Positions 1 to 6,790 of a stretch of 26,501 bases of DNA are shown in pieces. Numbering within the stretch: position 1 is the first letter of the stretch; each line of letters starts with the position of its first letter. The stretch covers positions 1-26,501 of the forward strand of contig URCT01000023.1 in NCBI GenBank assembly GCA_900546385.1. Direction: 5' to 3'. This DNA comes from an uncultured Eubacteriales bacterium. Its GTDB lineage: Bacteria > Bacillota > Clostridia > Oscillospirales > CAG-382. A program made the translations under genes and the position numbers. The notes beneath the pieces were generated by a model. The model was not told the DNA's origin, did not search any database, and saw only the letters and a list, made by a program, of their open reading frames with translations.

Positions 1-288
1 GGGCAGCACCTGCAGCGGATACGCACCGCCGCCCGCCGTCACCTGCAAGATGAGGAACAGGACGGCAATTGCCTTGCCCAGGTTCGCGAACGCAAGCACC
101 AACGTGTAGATGAACAAGGAATACACCAAACCCGACACCCAGAAACACAACATGAACAACAGCGGATGGCTCACCTGCACTCCCAGGAACAGCATGTTGC
201 CAAGGCCCACGCAGGTGGTCTGCAAAAGCGACAGCACCGCCACCACACAGTAGCGCCCAAAGTAGAGCTCGCGCGGCTTGGGGTTGTC
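1..288 (-). pseudogene. Fragment of a YhgE/Pip-type ABC-2 membrane protein, partial at both ends
   Basis: The minus strand is open from about 312 down to the window edge. It translates to a membrane-protein segment containing PKPRELYFGRYCVVAVLSLL, a VQVSHPLLFML stretch, a hydrophobic helix with LVYSLFIYTLVLAFANLGKA, and TAGGGAYPLQVLP. This matches the C-terminal membrane part of the YhgE/Pip family, where a GRY start, a long helix and a GG-[ST/A]-[FY]P-[IVL]-x-LLP signature precede the last helices. These proteins belong to the ABC-2 permease superfamily and are linked to export or phage infection. The fragment is richer in GC than the rest of the window and resembles actinobacterial (Collinsella/Eggerthella-like) codon use. 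Its upstream part is replaced by uxuA sequence between about 277 and 310, and its 3' end lies outside the window. The family call is from recognised motifs; the taxon is inference. Confidence 0.6.
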
Positions 289-1119
289 AAGCTCGGCAAG
301 CCCTCGCGTGACAAATACATCGAGGTTTACCGCGAAAACATCCGCCGTCTCGGCAAAGAGGGTATCAAGGTCATCTGCTACAACTTCATGCCGGTGTTCG
401 ACTGGCTCCGCAGCAGTCTTGACTATGTCAATGCCGACGGTTCGACCTCGCTTATTTACCGTGACGAGGCCGTGCTTGCCATGGATCCGCGTGCCGGCGA
501 CCTGTCGCTGCCCGGCTGGGACGCAAGCTACACCAAAGAGGGTCTCGGCAAGCTGCTTGAGGAATACAAGGACATCGACGACGAAGCGCTTTGGGCAAAC
601 TTAAAATATTTTCTCGAAGGCATTATTCCGGTCTGTGAGGAATACGATGTTAAAATGGCCATTCATCCGGATGATCCGCCATGGGGCATTTTCGGTCTGC
701 CGCGCATCGTGACAAACGAGGAAAATTTGGACAGACTTCTCCGTCTGGTCGATTCACCGTATAACGGCCTTACGCTTTGTACCGGCTCGCTCGGTGTCAA
801 CCCGAAAAACGATATTCCGCACATGATTCGCCGCTTTGGCGGTGAAGGACGCATTCCGTTCCTCCATGCACGCAACATCAAATGGACGGGGGAGCGCGAT
901 TTCAACGAAACGGCGCACAAAACCGAATGCGGTTCGCTCGATATGTATGAAATCATCAAGGCGGCGCACGATGTCGGCTTTGACGGCTATATCCGTCCCG
1001 ACCACGGCCGCATGATTTGGGGCGAAACCGGCAGACCCGGCTATGGACTGTATGACAGAGCCTTGGGTGCGGTGTACCTTAACGGCCTTTGGGAAGCCAT
1101 TGACAGAGGGAACAAATAA
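166..1119 (+). CDS. uxuA: Mannonate dehydratase, N-terminally truncated and fused to foreign sequence
   Basis: Mannonate dehydratase converts D-mannonate to 2-keto-3-deoxygluconate in glucuronate catabolism. Homology to UxuA starts only around base 286-289, at VKLGKPSRDKYIE, and then runs through ICYNFMPVFDW, AIHPDDPPWGIFGLPRI, CTGSLG, HARNIKW and IRPDHGRMIW to a normal C-terminus. These segments carry the metal-binding Cys/His/Asp residues of the family. Roughly the first 70-80 residues expected for UxuA are missing. The first 40 codons from ATG 166 are Gln/His-rich and look like antisense of the membrane-protein fragment on the other strand. The frame stays open to base 1, so an annotation tool may extend it to the edge. 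It was probably intact in the source genome and the fusion is probably artificial. A stop at 1117 is followed after 21 bp by the RNHCP gene. Confidence 0.85.
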   Translation: MAHLHSQEQHVAKAHAGGLQKRQHRHHTVAPKVELARLGVVKLGKPSRDKYIEVYRENIRRLGKEGIKVICYNFMPVFDWLRSSLDYVNADGSTSLIYRDEAVLAMDPRAGDLSLPGWDASYTKEGLGKLLEEYKDIDDEALWANLKYFLEGIIPVCEEYDVKMAIHPDDPPWGIFGLPRIVTNEENLDRLLRLVDSPYNGLTLCTGSLGVNPKNDIPHMIRRFGGEGRIPFLHARNIKWTGERDFNETAHKTECGSLDMYEIIKAAHDVGFDGYIRPDHGRMIWGETGRPGYGLYDRALGAVYLNGLWEAIDRGNK

Positions 1120-1140
1120 AAAGTAAAAGGGAAGAAACGA

Positions 1141-1494
1141 TTGGAACAGAAGCGTTTTACCAAAAATGACAATGGATTTATTTGTGCAAACTGCGGCTTT
1201 TCGGTGCTGCCGCTCGGCAAGACCAGCCGCAATCACTGTCCGAAATGCCTTTGTTCGCTGCACGTGGACATTCTTCCCGGCGACAGAGCCTGCGACTGCG
1301 GCGGTGTGATGAAACCGATTTCAGCCGAGCCTGACCCGAAAAAAGGCTATGTGCTGACGCACAAATGCACAAAATGCGGCTTTATCGGCAAAAACCGTGC
1401 CGCCCTTGCCGAAACCGGCAGGAATGCTTTGCCGCCCGAACAGTATGATGATATGGATTTTATCATCAAGCTGACAGTCAACCGGAATTGGTAA
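1141..1494 (+). CDS. RNHCP domain protein (zinc-ribbon, function unknown)
   Basis: A 117-residue protein carrying the TSRNHCPKCLCSLHVD signature that gives the RNHCP domain its name, followed by PGDRACDCGGVMKPI and HKCTKCGF. Cysteine pairs CANC (residues 16-19), CPKC, CDC and CTKC suggest two zinc-binding ribbons. The start is TTG at 1141, ten bases after AAAAGG at 1125-1130; no ATG fits better. It lies 21 bp after the uxuA stop without a visible promoter and probably shares its transcript, and it is followed by a strong terminator. The biochemical role of RNHCP proteins is not known to me; nucleic-acid binding is only a guess from the zinc ribbons. Family assignment is confident, function is open. 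Confidence 0.85.
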   Translation: MEQKRFTKNDNGFICANCGFSVLPLGKTSRNHCPKCLCSLHVDILPGDRACDCGGVMKPISAEPDPKKGYVLTHKCTKCGFIGKNRAALAETGRNALPPEQYDDMDFIIKLTVNRNW

Positions 1495-1511
1495 ACAACC
1501 GAATATCTGCA

Positions 1512-1548
1512 AAAAAACGAACCGCTTGCATAACGGTTCGTTTTTTTT
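1512..1548 (+). terminator. Rho-independent terminator after the RNHCP gene
   Basis: AAACGAACCG pairs with the downstream copy CGGTTCGTTT across a short loop, followed by a run of eight T. It also lies just past the stop of the convergent zinc-ribbon gene, whose transcript would meet the A-run as a U-tract, so it may work in both directions. Confidence 0.85.
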
Positions 1549-1554
1549 CGTATC

Positions 1555-1860
1555 TTACGGCCACTGCATTAGCCACAGCACGGCCAAAACAAAAAAGCCG
1601 ACTGCGATCTGCAGCAGTGCGCCGCCATAGGCGGTCGAAGCGGCGCGTTTCGCCTGGAACGAATTTTTTCGCAAGCGGAACAGTGCCCAGATAAAACCGA
1701 AAACCGGTACAAAAAAGCACAACAGCCGAAAGCCGAAGGACAATTCATCCACCGAAATGTTATATGTTTCGGACACGCTGCCGGCAATCGGTTCGCCGCA
1801 CACCGGACAGCGATCGGCATTTTCCGGCAGGGTACAGCCGCATTGATAGCAATATTTCAT
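1555..1860 (-). CDS. Small zinc-ribbon membrane protein, unknown function
   Basis: A 101-residue protein with an N-terminal zinc ribbon (CYQC at 4-7 and CPVC at 18-21, each followed by G) and two hydrophobic helices at about 44-61 and 78-97 separated by a basic segment rich in Arg, Lys and Ser. This is the common layout of small zinc-ribbon-domain membrane proteins in Firmicutes. I chose ATG 1860 because AGAAGG at 1870-1875 lies nine bases upstream. The ATG nine bases earlier (1869) directly abuts that ribosome binding site. It is transcribed divergently from the XRE regulator, and the two promoters overlap, so the regulator may control it. Specific function is unknown. Confidence 0.7.
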   Translation of the reverse strand: MKYCYQCGCTLPENADRCPVCGEPIAGSVSETYNISVDELSFGFRLLCFFVPVFGFIWALFRLRKNSFQAKRAASTAYGGALLQIAVGFFVLAVLWLMQWP

Positions 1861-1884
1861 AGTTTCCATCCTTCTGCTTCATAT

Positions 1885-1913
1885 TTGCACCTATATAAGT
1901 GCATAAATAATAT
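1885..1913 (+). promoter_or_regulatory. Sigma-A promoter of the XRE regulator
   Basis: TTGCAC (1885-1890), a 17-bp spacer and TAATAT (1908-1913) face the XRE gene, giving a 5' UTR of about 58 bases. The -35 lies inside the palindrome at 1886-1903. Confidence 0.65.
1886..1903. promoter_or_regulatory. Candidate operator palindrome between divergent genes
   Basis: TGCACCTATATAAGTGCA is an 18-bp palindrome with one mismatched pair. It covers the -35 of the XRE promoter and the expected start site of the zinc-ribbon promoter. A protein bound here could block both, which suits autoregulation by the adjacent XRE protein. The binder is inferred from proximity only. Confidence 0.5.
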
Positions 1914-1937
1914 ACCGTAAATCTATAATAATGTCAA
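1909..1937 (-). promoter_or_regulatory. Sigma-A promoter of the zinc-ribbon gene
   Basis: Read on the minus strand: TTGACA (1932-1937), a 17-bp spacer, then TATATT (1909-1914). This is a consensus -35 with correct spacing. Its -10 box overlaps the -10 box of the opposing promoter almost completely. Confidence 0.75.
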
Positions 1938-1977
1938 GACCATACACCGAATAAAATAAGATGGGAAGGACTTTATT

Positions 1978-2202
1978 ATGAATACGGAGTATGAGAAACG
2001 CTTAGGAAAGCATATTCGTTTTTTGCGGAAAAAGAAAAAGCTGACACAGGAACAGCTCGCGGCACGGTTTCAGGTGGCCGGCTGTGATATCACGCGCAGC
2101 ACGATCGCCAAGATCGAGGTCGGCCAGCGTCACATCTATGCCGACGAAATTGTTCTTCTGTGCAGTATTCTAAACGTAACCTATGAAGATTTCTTTATCT
2201 GA
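1978..2202 (+). CDS. XRE-family transcriptional regulator
   Basis: A 74-residue single-domain helix-turn-helix protein. Residues 8-70 form a Cro/C1-type fold: LGKHIRFLRKKKKLTQEQLA (helices 1-2), then DITRSTIAKIEVGQRHIY (recognition helix region), then DEIVLLCSILNVTYEDFF (helices 4-5). No sensor domain is present, so it probably acts as a simple dimeric repressor. ATG 1978 follows GGAAGGA (1963-1969) at eight bases. It is monocistronic, separated from infC by the infC promoter and leader. Its likely targets are the overlapping divergent promoters directly upstream, that is, itself and the zinc-ribbon membrane gene. The family is clear; the target assignment is inference. Confidence 0.9.
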   Translation: MNTEYEKRLGKHIRFLRKKKKLTQEQLAARFQVAGCDITRSTIAKIEVGQRHIYADEIVLLCSILNVTYEDFFI

Positions 2203-2264
2203 ATGCAAATAATTTGCGCAAAGCAGACTTTTGAAAAAGAATCGGAAAAATTCGAAAAAAGCCT

Positions 2265-2292
2265 TGACAAACCGGAAAAAGTGTGGTAGAAT
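2265..2292 (+). promoter_or_regulatory. Promoter of the infC-rpmI-rplT operon
   Basis: TTGACA (2265-2270), 16-bp spacer, TAGAAT (2287-2292). Transcription would start near 2299 and give a leader of about 170 bases before infC. Confidence 0.75.
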
Positions 2293-2298
2293 AGCAAA

Positions 2299-2440
2299 GA
2301 CAAAGAAGCAGAGCAATTCTCACCCACCGTTTCCGACGGAAGGTCAATAGAAAGGCAGGACGGGTTCGTCCGGTCATTTTTTGCGATTTTACAGTCGTTT
2401 GAGTTGCTTTGCGAAGGATTTTTCCTTCGCTTTTTGTTTG
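2299..2440 (+). promoter_or_regulatory. infC leader with attenuator (L20-leader type)
   Basis: The leader between the promoter and infC contains small hairpins (CCGT-TTCCG-ACGG near 2329-2341; GGAC-GGGTTC-GTCC near 2359-2372). It ends in a strong intrinsic terminator: GCGAAGGA (2411-2418) pairs with TCCTTCGC (2423-2430), followed by TTTTTGTTT, 18 bases before the infC ribosome binding site. Firmicutes infC-rpmI-rplT operons are known to be controlled by L20 binding to the leader and premature termination. The position and terminator fit that mechanism. I could not check the match to the known L20 leader covariance model. Confidence 0.65.
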
Positions 2441-2470
2441 CAGGTGCATATTTTTTTGGAGGTGTTATCT

Positions 2471-3079
2471 ATAAGCGCGAAAGAGGTTATGATCAACGAT
2501 CAGATCCGTGCAAAAGAAGTAAGAGTGATCGACAGCGACGGTTCGCAGCTCGGCATTCTTCCGCTCGCAGAGGCCTTAAAGCTTGCCTATGGCAAGGATT
2601 TGGATCTTGTGGAAATTTCGCCCAATTCCGCTCCGCCCGTTTGCCGCGTAATGGACTACGGAAAGTTCCGCTTCGAACGTGACAAGAAGGAAAAGGAAGC
2701 GAAAAAGAAACAGCAGACGATCGATATCAAGGAAGTTCAGCTTTCCTGCCGCATCGATACGCATGATTTCGAAACCAAGCTCAAGCACGCACGCCGTTTT
2801 CTTGACGACGGAAACAAAGTCAAGGTCTGCGTGAAGTTCAAGGGTCGTGAAATGAGTCATACAAGCATCGGTCATGATATTATCGTTAAGTTCGGCGAGG
2901 CTTTGTCGGACATCGGCGTCATCGAAAAAATGCCGGTTCTCGACGGCAGACAGATGATCATGTTCGTCAATTCCAAAAAGAATACGCCTCAGAACGCCAC
3001 TTCCAAGAAAAAAGAGAAAGCGCAAAATCCCGAAAACGCGGCTGAAAAGAAACCGGCCTCCGACACGGAAGCCAAGTAA
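2471..3079 (+). CDS. infC: Translation initiation factor IF-3
   Basis: IF-3 binds the 30S subunit, prevents 50S joining and discriminates against wrong start codons. The protein has the family N-terminal domain (MINDQIRAKEVRVIDSDGSQLGILP...DLVEISPNSAPPVCRVMDYGKFRFE), a Lys-rich linker (KKEKEAKKKQQTIDIKE) and the C-terminal domain (DTHDFETKLKHARRFLDDGNKVKVCVKFKGREMSH). A Lys/Ala/Glu-rich tail of about 35 residues follows. I place the start at ATA 2471, eight bases after GGAGG at 2458-2462: no ATG has usable spacing (2489 sits too close to AGAGG, and 2381 lies inside the leader before the terminator). Rare ATT/ATC/ATA starts are typical for infC and give autoregulation by IF-3 itself. Expected length is about 202 residues including the tail. 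Confidence 0.95.
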   Translation: MSAKEVMINDQIRAKEVRVIDSDGSQLGILPLAEALKLAYGKDLDLVEISPNSAPPVCRVMDYGKFRFERDKKEKEAKKKQQTIDIKEVQLSCRIDTHDFETKLKHARRFLDDGNKVKVCVKFKGREMSHTSIGHDIIVKFGEALSDIGVIEKMPVLDGRQMIMFVNSKKNTPQNATSKKKEKAQNPENAAEKKPASDTEAK

Positions 3080-3119
3080 AAAACGCAAAAACCGCGTATC
3101 AAAGCGCATACGGAGACTC

Positions 3120-3137
3120 TTTGCGGGTTTCCGCAAA
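3120..3137 (+). promoter_or_regulatory. Hairpin between infC and rpmI
   Basis: TTTGCGG pairs with CCGCAAA around a GTTT loop, just upstream of the rpmI ribosome binding site and without a T-run, so it is not a terminator. In related operons L20 also acts near the infC-rpmI junction; a binding or translational-control role here is inference. Confidence 0.4.
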
Positions 3138-3163
3138 AGTTCGAATCGAAAGGAATGTTTACA

Positions 3164-3361
3164 TTGGCAAAGCAAAAGTCACACAAGGCTACCGCAAAAC
3201 GTTTCAGCGTTACAAAGGGCGGTAAGGTAAAGTACAATCAGTCCAACAGACGTCACAAGCTCGGTCTTAAGACGCCGAAGAGAAAGAGACAGCTTCGCGG
3301 CGGTGCAATTTTGAGCGAATCCTTCGCACCCACCATCAAGAAGCTCATCCCTTACGCATAA
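3164..3361 (+). CDS. rpmI: 50S ribosomal protein L35
   Basis: A 65-residue basic protein: AKQKSHKATAKRFSVTKGGKVKYNQSNRRHKLGLKTPKRKRQLRGGAILS, the full L35 pattern including the KxxTAKRF start and the KRKRxLR stretch. I chose TTG 3164 because AAAGGA (3149-3154) lies nine bases upstream, and it gives the canonical N-terminus M-A-K-Q-K-S-H. The in-frame ATG at 3155 touches the ribosome binding site and would add three unusual residues. It is the second gene of the infC-rpmI-rplT operon. A TTG start probably limits its translation relative to rplT. Confidence 0.95.
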   Translation: MAKQKSHKATAKRFSVTKGGKVKYNQSNRRHKLGLKTPKRKRQLRGGAILSESFAPTIKKLIPYA

Positions 3362-3402
3362 GGCAAACGTTAAAAAGAATAACCGAAAGGATTGTGACAT
3401 AA

Positions 3403-3756
3403 ATGGCAAGAGTAAAAGGCGCTCTCATGACAAGAAAGAGACGCAATAAGGTATTAAAGGCAGCAAAGGGCTATTGGGGCTCTAAGAGCAAGCACTTCAA
3501 GATGGCCAAACAGGCCGTTATGAAGAGCGGCAACTACGCATTCACCGGCAGAAAGCTCAAGAAGAGAGATTTCAGAAGACTTTGGATCACCCGTATTTCG
3601 GCTGAAGCTAAGGTCAACGGCATCAACTATTCGCAGTTCATGAACGGCTTGAAGAAGGCCGGCGTGACCTTAAACCGCAAGATGCTCTCCGAAATCGCTG
3701 TTGCCGATAAGGCCGCTTTCGCTTCCCTCGTGGCTCAGGCTAAGGCTGCTCTCTAA
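3403..3756 (+). CDS. rplT: 50S ribosomal protein L20
   Basis: A 117-residue protein of the standard L20 length, starting MARVKGALMTRKRRNKVLKAAKGYWG and containing the FRRLWITRISAEAKVNGINYSQFMNGLKKAGV segment that defines the family. L20 binds 23S rRNA early in 50S assembly and in Firmicutes represses its own operon through the leader RNA. ATG 3403 follows GAAAGGA at about ten bases. It is the last gene of the operon and is followed by a terminator at 3780-3813. Confidence 0.97.
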   Translation: MARVKGALMTRKRRNKVLKAAKGYWGSKSKHFKMAKQAVMKSGNYAFTGRKLKKRDFRRLWITRISAEAKVNGINYSQFMNGLKKAGVTLNRKMLSEIAVADKAAFASLVAQAKAAL

Positions 3757-3779
3757 TCCATCAAATCGATACGATTTTA

Positions 3780-3813
3780 CCCGGATGTTCAAAAAACATT
3801 CGGGTATTTTTTT
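3780..3813 (+). terminator. Terminator of the infC-rpmI-rplT operon
   Basis: CCCGGATGTT pairs with AACATTCGGG around a CAAAA loop (one G-T wobble), followed by TATTTTTTT. Confidence 0.9.
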
Positions 3814-3823
3814 GCGTGAAGCC

Positions 3824-3852
3824 TTGCATATTGCGCTCTTTTGTGGTAGAAT
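3824..3852 (+). promoter_or_regulatory. Promoter of the methyltransferase-DUF5711-ymdB group
   Basis: TTGCAT (3824-3829), 17-bp spacer, TAGAAT (3847-3852), about 40 bases before the methyltransferase start. Confidence 0.65.
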
Positions 3853-3891
3853 AATATGTAATTTTATGTTCTCACTCAAAAGGAGCCGCCT

Positions 3892-4590
3892 ATGCTTAAA
3901 GACACTCCGGAAATCAAGGCCGAACGCGTGACCGAGACGCTGACCGTTTATCAGCAAAAAGGCGTGTTTTCGTTCGGCACGGACGCGATGTTACTTGCCG
4001 ATTATGTCAGCGAACAAACCGCCACGGCAAGTGCCAAAAAGCTGTGCGATCTGTGTTCCGGCACAGGCATTTTGTCGCTCGTGCTGTGCGACCGTTTTCC
4101 GAATCTCACAGCCGACGCGGTGGAGATCAATCCCGACGCGGCACGGCTTTCGGAAAAAAGCGCGGCAGAAAGCGGTCTTGCCGCCCGTTTCACGGCGCAC
4201 ACCGCCGATATCAAGCAAATCCGCACGCTTTTTGCAAGCGAATCCTTCGATTTTGTGGTCTGCAATCCGCCGTATATGCGTGCTGACAGCGGCAAGCACT
4301 GCGACCACCCGATGATCAATCTTGCCCGGCATGAAATCGCCTGCTCGGTCTACGACGCGTTTGCGGCGGCGTTTTACTTGCTCCGCACCGGCGGACTTGC
4401 CTACTTTGTCTACCGCACCGACCGGCTTTCCTCGCTCATGGATGCGGCAAAGAAAAATCGGTTCGAAATCAAGGATATGCGCTTTTTTGCACTGCGTCCG
4501 CAGTCGGATGCGATGGATCTTGTGGTCTGCAAGGCAAAAAAAGAAGCGGCTGAGGGCATGAAGGTGAGCTTTTCACGGCTCGGGACATAA
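3892..4590 (+). CDS. TrmN6/YfiC-like tRNA1(Val) (adenine-N6)-methyltransferase
   Basis: A 232-residue class I SAM-dependent methyltransferase. Motif I is DLCSGTG at residues 53-59 (SAM binding), an acidic EIN follows at the end of the second strand, and NPPY at 125-128 is the motif of N6-adenine methyltransferases. The QxxGVFSFGTDAMLLADYV segment near residues 21-40 is typical of the YfiC/TrmN6 group, which methylates an adenine near the anticodon of tRNA1(Val) in E. coli. The substrate in Firmicutes homologues is less certain. ATG 3892 is preceded by AAAGGAG at 3879-3885. It has its own promoter, and the next gene starts 45 bp downstream with no terminator between, suggesting co-transcription. 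Confidence 0.8.
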   Translation: MLKDTPEIKAERVTETLTVYQQKGVFSFGTDAMLLADYVSEQTATASAKKLCDLCSGTGILSLVLCDRFPNLTADAVEINPDAARLSEKSAAESGLAARFTAHTADIKQIRTLFASESFDFVVCNPPYMRADSGKHCDHPMINLARHEIACSVYDAFAAAFYLLRTGGLAYFVYRTDRLSSLMDAAKKNRFEIKDMRFFALRPQSDAMDLVVCKAKKEAAEGMKVSFSRLGT

Positions 4591-4635
4591 CAGATTTCCG
4601 GGGCAATCAAATTTTTTTGAAAGGTTGGGAAAAAC

Positions 4636-5895
4636 GTGATACAAGTCGATTCCAAAATGGGCGCGTATTACCGCCGCGCCGCGTCGGTCTTAAAGCTTGT
4701 GCGCTTTGCTGTTCTGCTCGGCTTTGTGGTATTTGCCGTGTTCTGCATCGGTTTCTTCAAGGACAATATCACGGTGGACAACCTGCGCTACTTACTCAAA
4801 TATTTGGATCTTTCGGCGGCCGACAACACGCCGTCCGAAGCCGAGATCACCCTCGACAACAGCGGCGGCACGGCCTTTGCGCTTGTCGGAAACGATCTTG
4901 CCGTTCTCGACAAAAACGGCATCAGCTTATACGATTTTGCCGGCAACAAGCTCTATCGCTACGATATGCCGCTTGCAAGCCCTGCCATGGTCGCCGGCGG
5001 CCGCAATCTGCTCGTATACGACACCGACGGCAAAACGCTTGCCATGTTTGACGCGGTCTCAAAGGTGCTTGAAAAAAGCTTTGATTACGACGTCAAGGCG
5101 GCCTGCCTGAACGATCTCGGCTGTTTTGCCGTCATCACCGCCGAAAAGACCTATCGGTCGGGCGTAGTGGTATTCGACAGCGACGGAAAGGAATTGTTCC
5201 GTTGGATGAGTCCAGACAAGTATCTCACGGGTGTTGCGCTCAACGCCAACGCCACCGTGGTCACCTGCACGGCGCTCACCAACAAGGACGGTGCGTTCTG
5301 CACGGAGCTTGTCTCCTACCGCACCGCTACCGGCGAAAAGATCGCCTCGCGGACGTTAGAGGACACGCTTGCGCTGTCGATCGGCTACGCCGCGAACGAC
5401 GCCTATGTATACGTGCTTTCCGACAACGCGTTTTTGAGCTTCGACCGCGAATTGAACGACATCGGCCGCGCGTCGTACAATCCCGAAAACGCCCGCTTTT
5501 TCCGCGCATTTGACGATGTGTTTTTGATTGCCGAAAGCAACAACCTTTCCGGCAGCTCCATGACGGTGCGTGCCTATGGCTATGACGCGTCGCCGTTATT
5601 CGAATGCAGCCGCGAAGAAACCGTTCTGGATGCCTGCTACCGCGACCGCACGCTGTATCTTCTCGAACGCGACCGCCTTTCGGTGTACGACTACGGAACG
5701 GAAGAGCCGATTCTGACGCCGCTTGTTTCGGTGCCGCTTGATATGCAATACCGTGCCGTGCGTGCCGATGCCTATGAACGGTACGTTCTCATCGGCACCA
5801 AAAAGGCAAGCCGGAACTCGCTTGCCGCACTGCTTTCCGACATAACGGAGCAAAATGCCGGACAGGACGCAGCGACAAGCTCCAACACCAATTAA
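4636..5895 (+). CDS. DUF5711-like membrane-anchored beta-propeller protein
   Basis: A 419-residue protein with a short cytoplasmic basic N-terminus, one transmembrane helix at about 22-41 and a long extracytoplasmic domain. The domain shows repeated strand patterns such as GNDLAVLDKNGISLYDFAGNK, NLLVYDTDGKTLAMFD and VVVFDSDGKELFRW. This repeating 'value, D-x-x-G, next strand' layout indicates a beta-propeller, and the whole resembles the DUF5711 family common in Oscillospiraceae/Lachnospiraceae. No catalytic residues are evident and function is unknown. Translation starts at GTG 4636, after AAAGGTTGGG. It lies between a tRNA methyltransferase and ymdB, 24 bp before the latter. The family assignment is from memory of the layout, not a search. 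Confidence 0.65.
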   Translation: MIQVDSKMGAYYRRAASVLKLVRFAVLLGFVVFAVFCIGFFKDNITVDNLRYLLKYLDLSAADNTPSEAEITLDNSGGTAFALVGNDLAVLDKNGISLYDFAGNKLYRYDMPLASPAMVAGGRNLLVYDTDGKTLAMFDAVSKVLEKSFDYDVKAACLNDLGCFAVITAEKTYRSGVVVFDSDGKELFRWMSPDKYLTGVALNANATVVTCTALTNKDGAFCTELVSYRTATGEKIASRTLEDTLALSIGYAANDAYVYVLSDNAFLSFDRELNDIGRASYNPENARFFRAFDDVFLIAESNNLSGSSMTVRAYGYDASPLFECSREETVLDACYRDRTLYLLERDRLSVYDYGTEEPILTPLVSVPLDMQYRAVRADAYERYVLIGTKKASRNSLAALLSDITEQNAGQDAATSSNTN

Positions 5896-5919
5896 AGCTC
5901 ATGCAAAGGACGTGACTCC

Positions 5920-6699
5920 GTGAGAATACTCGCTGTCGGCGACGTGGTCGGCGAAAACGGAACGGAATACATTCGCCGCCGTTTATGGTCGATCCGCAAA
6001 GAAAACCGCATTGATTTTACCGTGCTCAACGGCGAAAATGCCGCCAAGGGCAACGGGCTTGATAAAGATACCGCCGACGTGTTATTGGCGTCGGGAGCCG
6101 ATGTGATAACGACCGGCAACCACATTTGGAAAAAGCATTCCATGAAGCACATCATCGACGATCTGCCGTATGTACTGCGTCCGGCCAATTATCCGCGCGT
6201 ATGTCCGGGTGCGGGACACGTGATCTATGAGGTCAACGGTGTGCGGATACTCGTGGCAAACCTTTTGGGAAACGTCTATATGCCGGACGCGTTCGAAAGC
6301 CCGTTTTTGACGGCAGACCGCATTTTGGCGCAAAACGAAGGGCTGTATGACGCGGCTGTCTTTGACATTCACGCCGAAGCCACCTCCGAAAAAGCCGCGC
6401 TTGCCAAATATTTGGACGGCCGCGTAAGTGTGGTATTCGGCACGCACACGCACGTGCAGACAAACGACGCCTGCGTACTGCCGACCGGTACGGGCTTTGT
6501 GACGGATGTCGGCATGGTGGGTGCAAACGATTCGATTTTGGGCGTGAAAAACGAATGCATTCTCGAAAAATTCTTAACGCAGATGCCGGTGCGGTTTGAC
6601 GAAGCGGTCGGTGAAACGCTGTTTTGCGGCGCGGTTTTTGAACTCGACAACACAAATTTCACCTGCACGGGCGCGTCGCTCTTACGCATTGTCGGATGA
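5920..6699 (+). CDS. ymdB: YmdB-family metallophosphoesterase
   Basis: A 259-residue enzyme of the TIGR00282/YmdB family, which hydrolyses 2',3'-cyclic nucleotides and in Bacillus influences biofilm and motility decisions. The metal ligands known for the family are in place: Asp8 (MRILAVGD), Glu39-Asn40 (NGENAAKG), Asn67-His68 (TGNHIW), and the FDIHAEATSEK and FGTHTHVQTND histidines. Length matches the family (about 260). The start is GTG 5920, nine bases after AAAGGA at 5905-5910. It probably belongs to the transcript that starts at 3.85 kb. In many Clostridia ymdB follows the RNase Y gene; here it does not. Confidence 0.93.
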   Translation: MRILAVGDVVGENGTEYIRRRLWSIRKENRIDFTVLNGENAAKGNGLDKDTADVLLASGADVITTGNHIWKKHSMKHIIDDLPYVLRPANYPRVCPGAGHVIYEVNGVRILVANLLGNVYMPDAFESPFLTADRILAQNEGLYDAAVFDIHAEATSEKAALAKYLDGRVSVVFGTHTHVQTNDACVLPTGTGFVTDVGMVGANDSILGVKNECILEKFLTQMPVRFDEAVGETLFCGAVFELDNTNFTCTGASLLRIVG

Positions 6700-6765
6700 T
6701 CCCCTGCACCGCTTTTTTTGCGGCGCATAAGATACAAACAAAGACTCTTTACTTTCCCGAAAGGA

Positions 6766-6780
6766 CAGACAGCTTGTCTG
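6766..6780 (+). promoter_or_regulatory. Hairpin between Shine-Dalgarno and start codon of the MFS gene
   Basis: CAGACA pairs perfectly with TGTCTG around GCT. It directly follows AAAGGA (6760-6765) and ends ten bases before ATG 6791. The linear SD-to-ATG distance of 25 is too long; folding the hairpin reduces it to ten. Confidence 0.5.
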
Positions 6781-6790
6781 AAGCTTCTCT

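Noticed and set aside
2205..2217. GCAAAT-A-ATTTGC inverted repeat after the XRE gene as a terminator
   Set aside because: AT-rich 6-bp stem with no T-run; too weak to call.
2381..2470. Longer infC reading frame starting at ATG 2381
   Set aside because: It would be translated through the attenuator hairpin and has no ribosome binding site or family likeness.
6713..6727. CCGC/GCGG hairpin after ymdB as a terminator
   Set aside because: The stem is only four pairs, the T-run is in the loop, and no U-tract follows.
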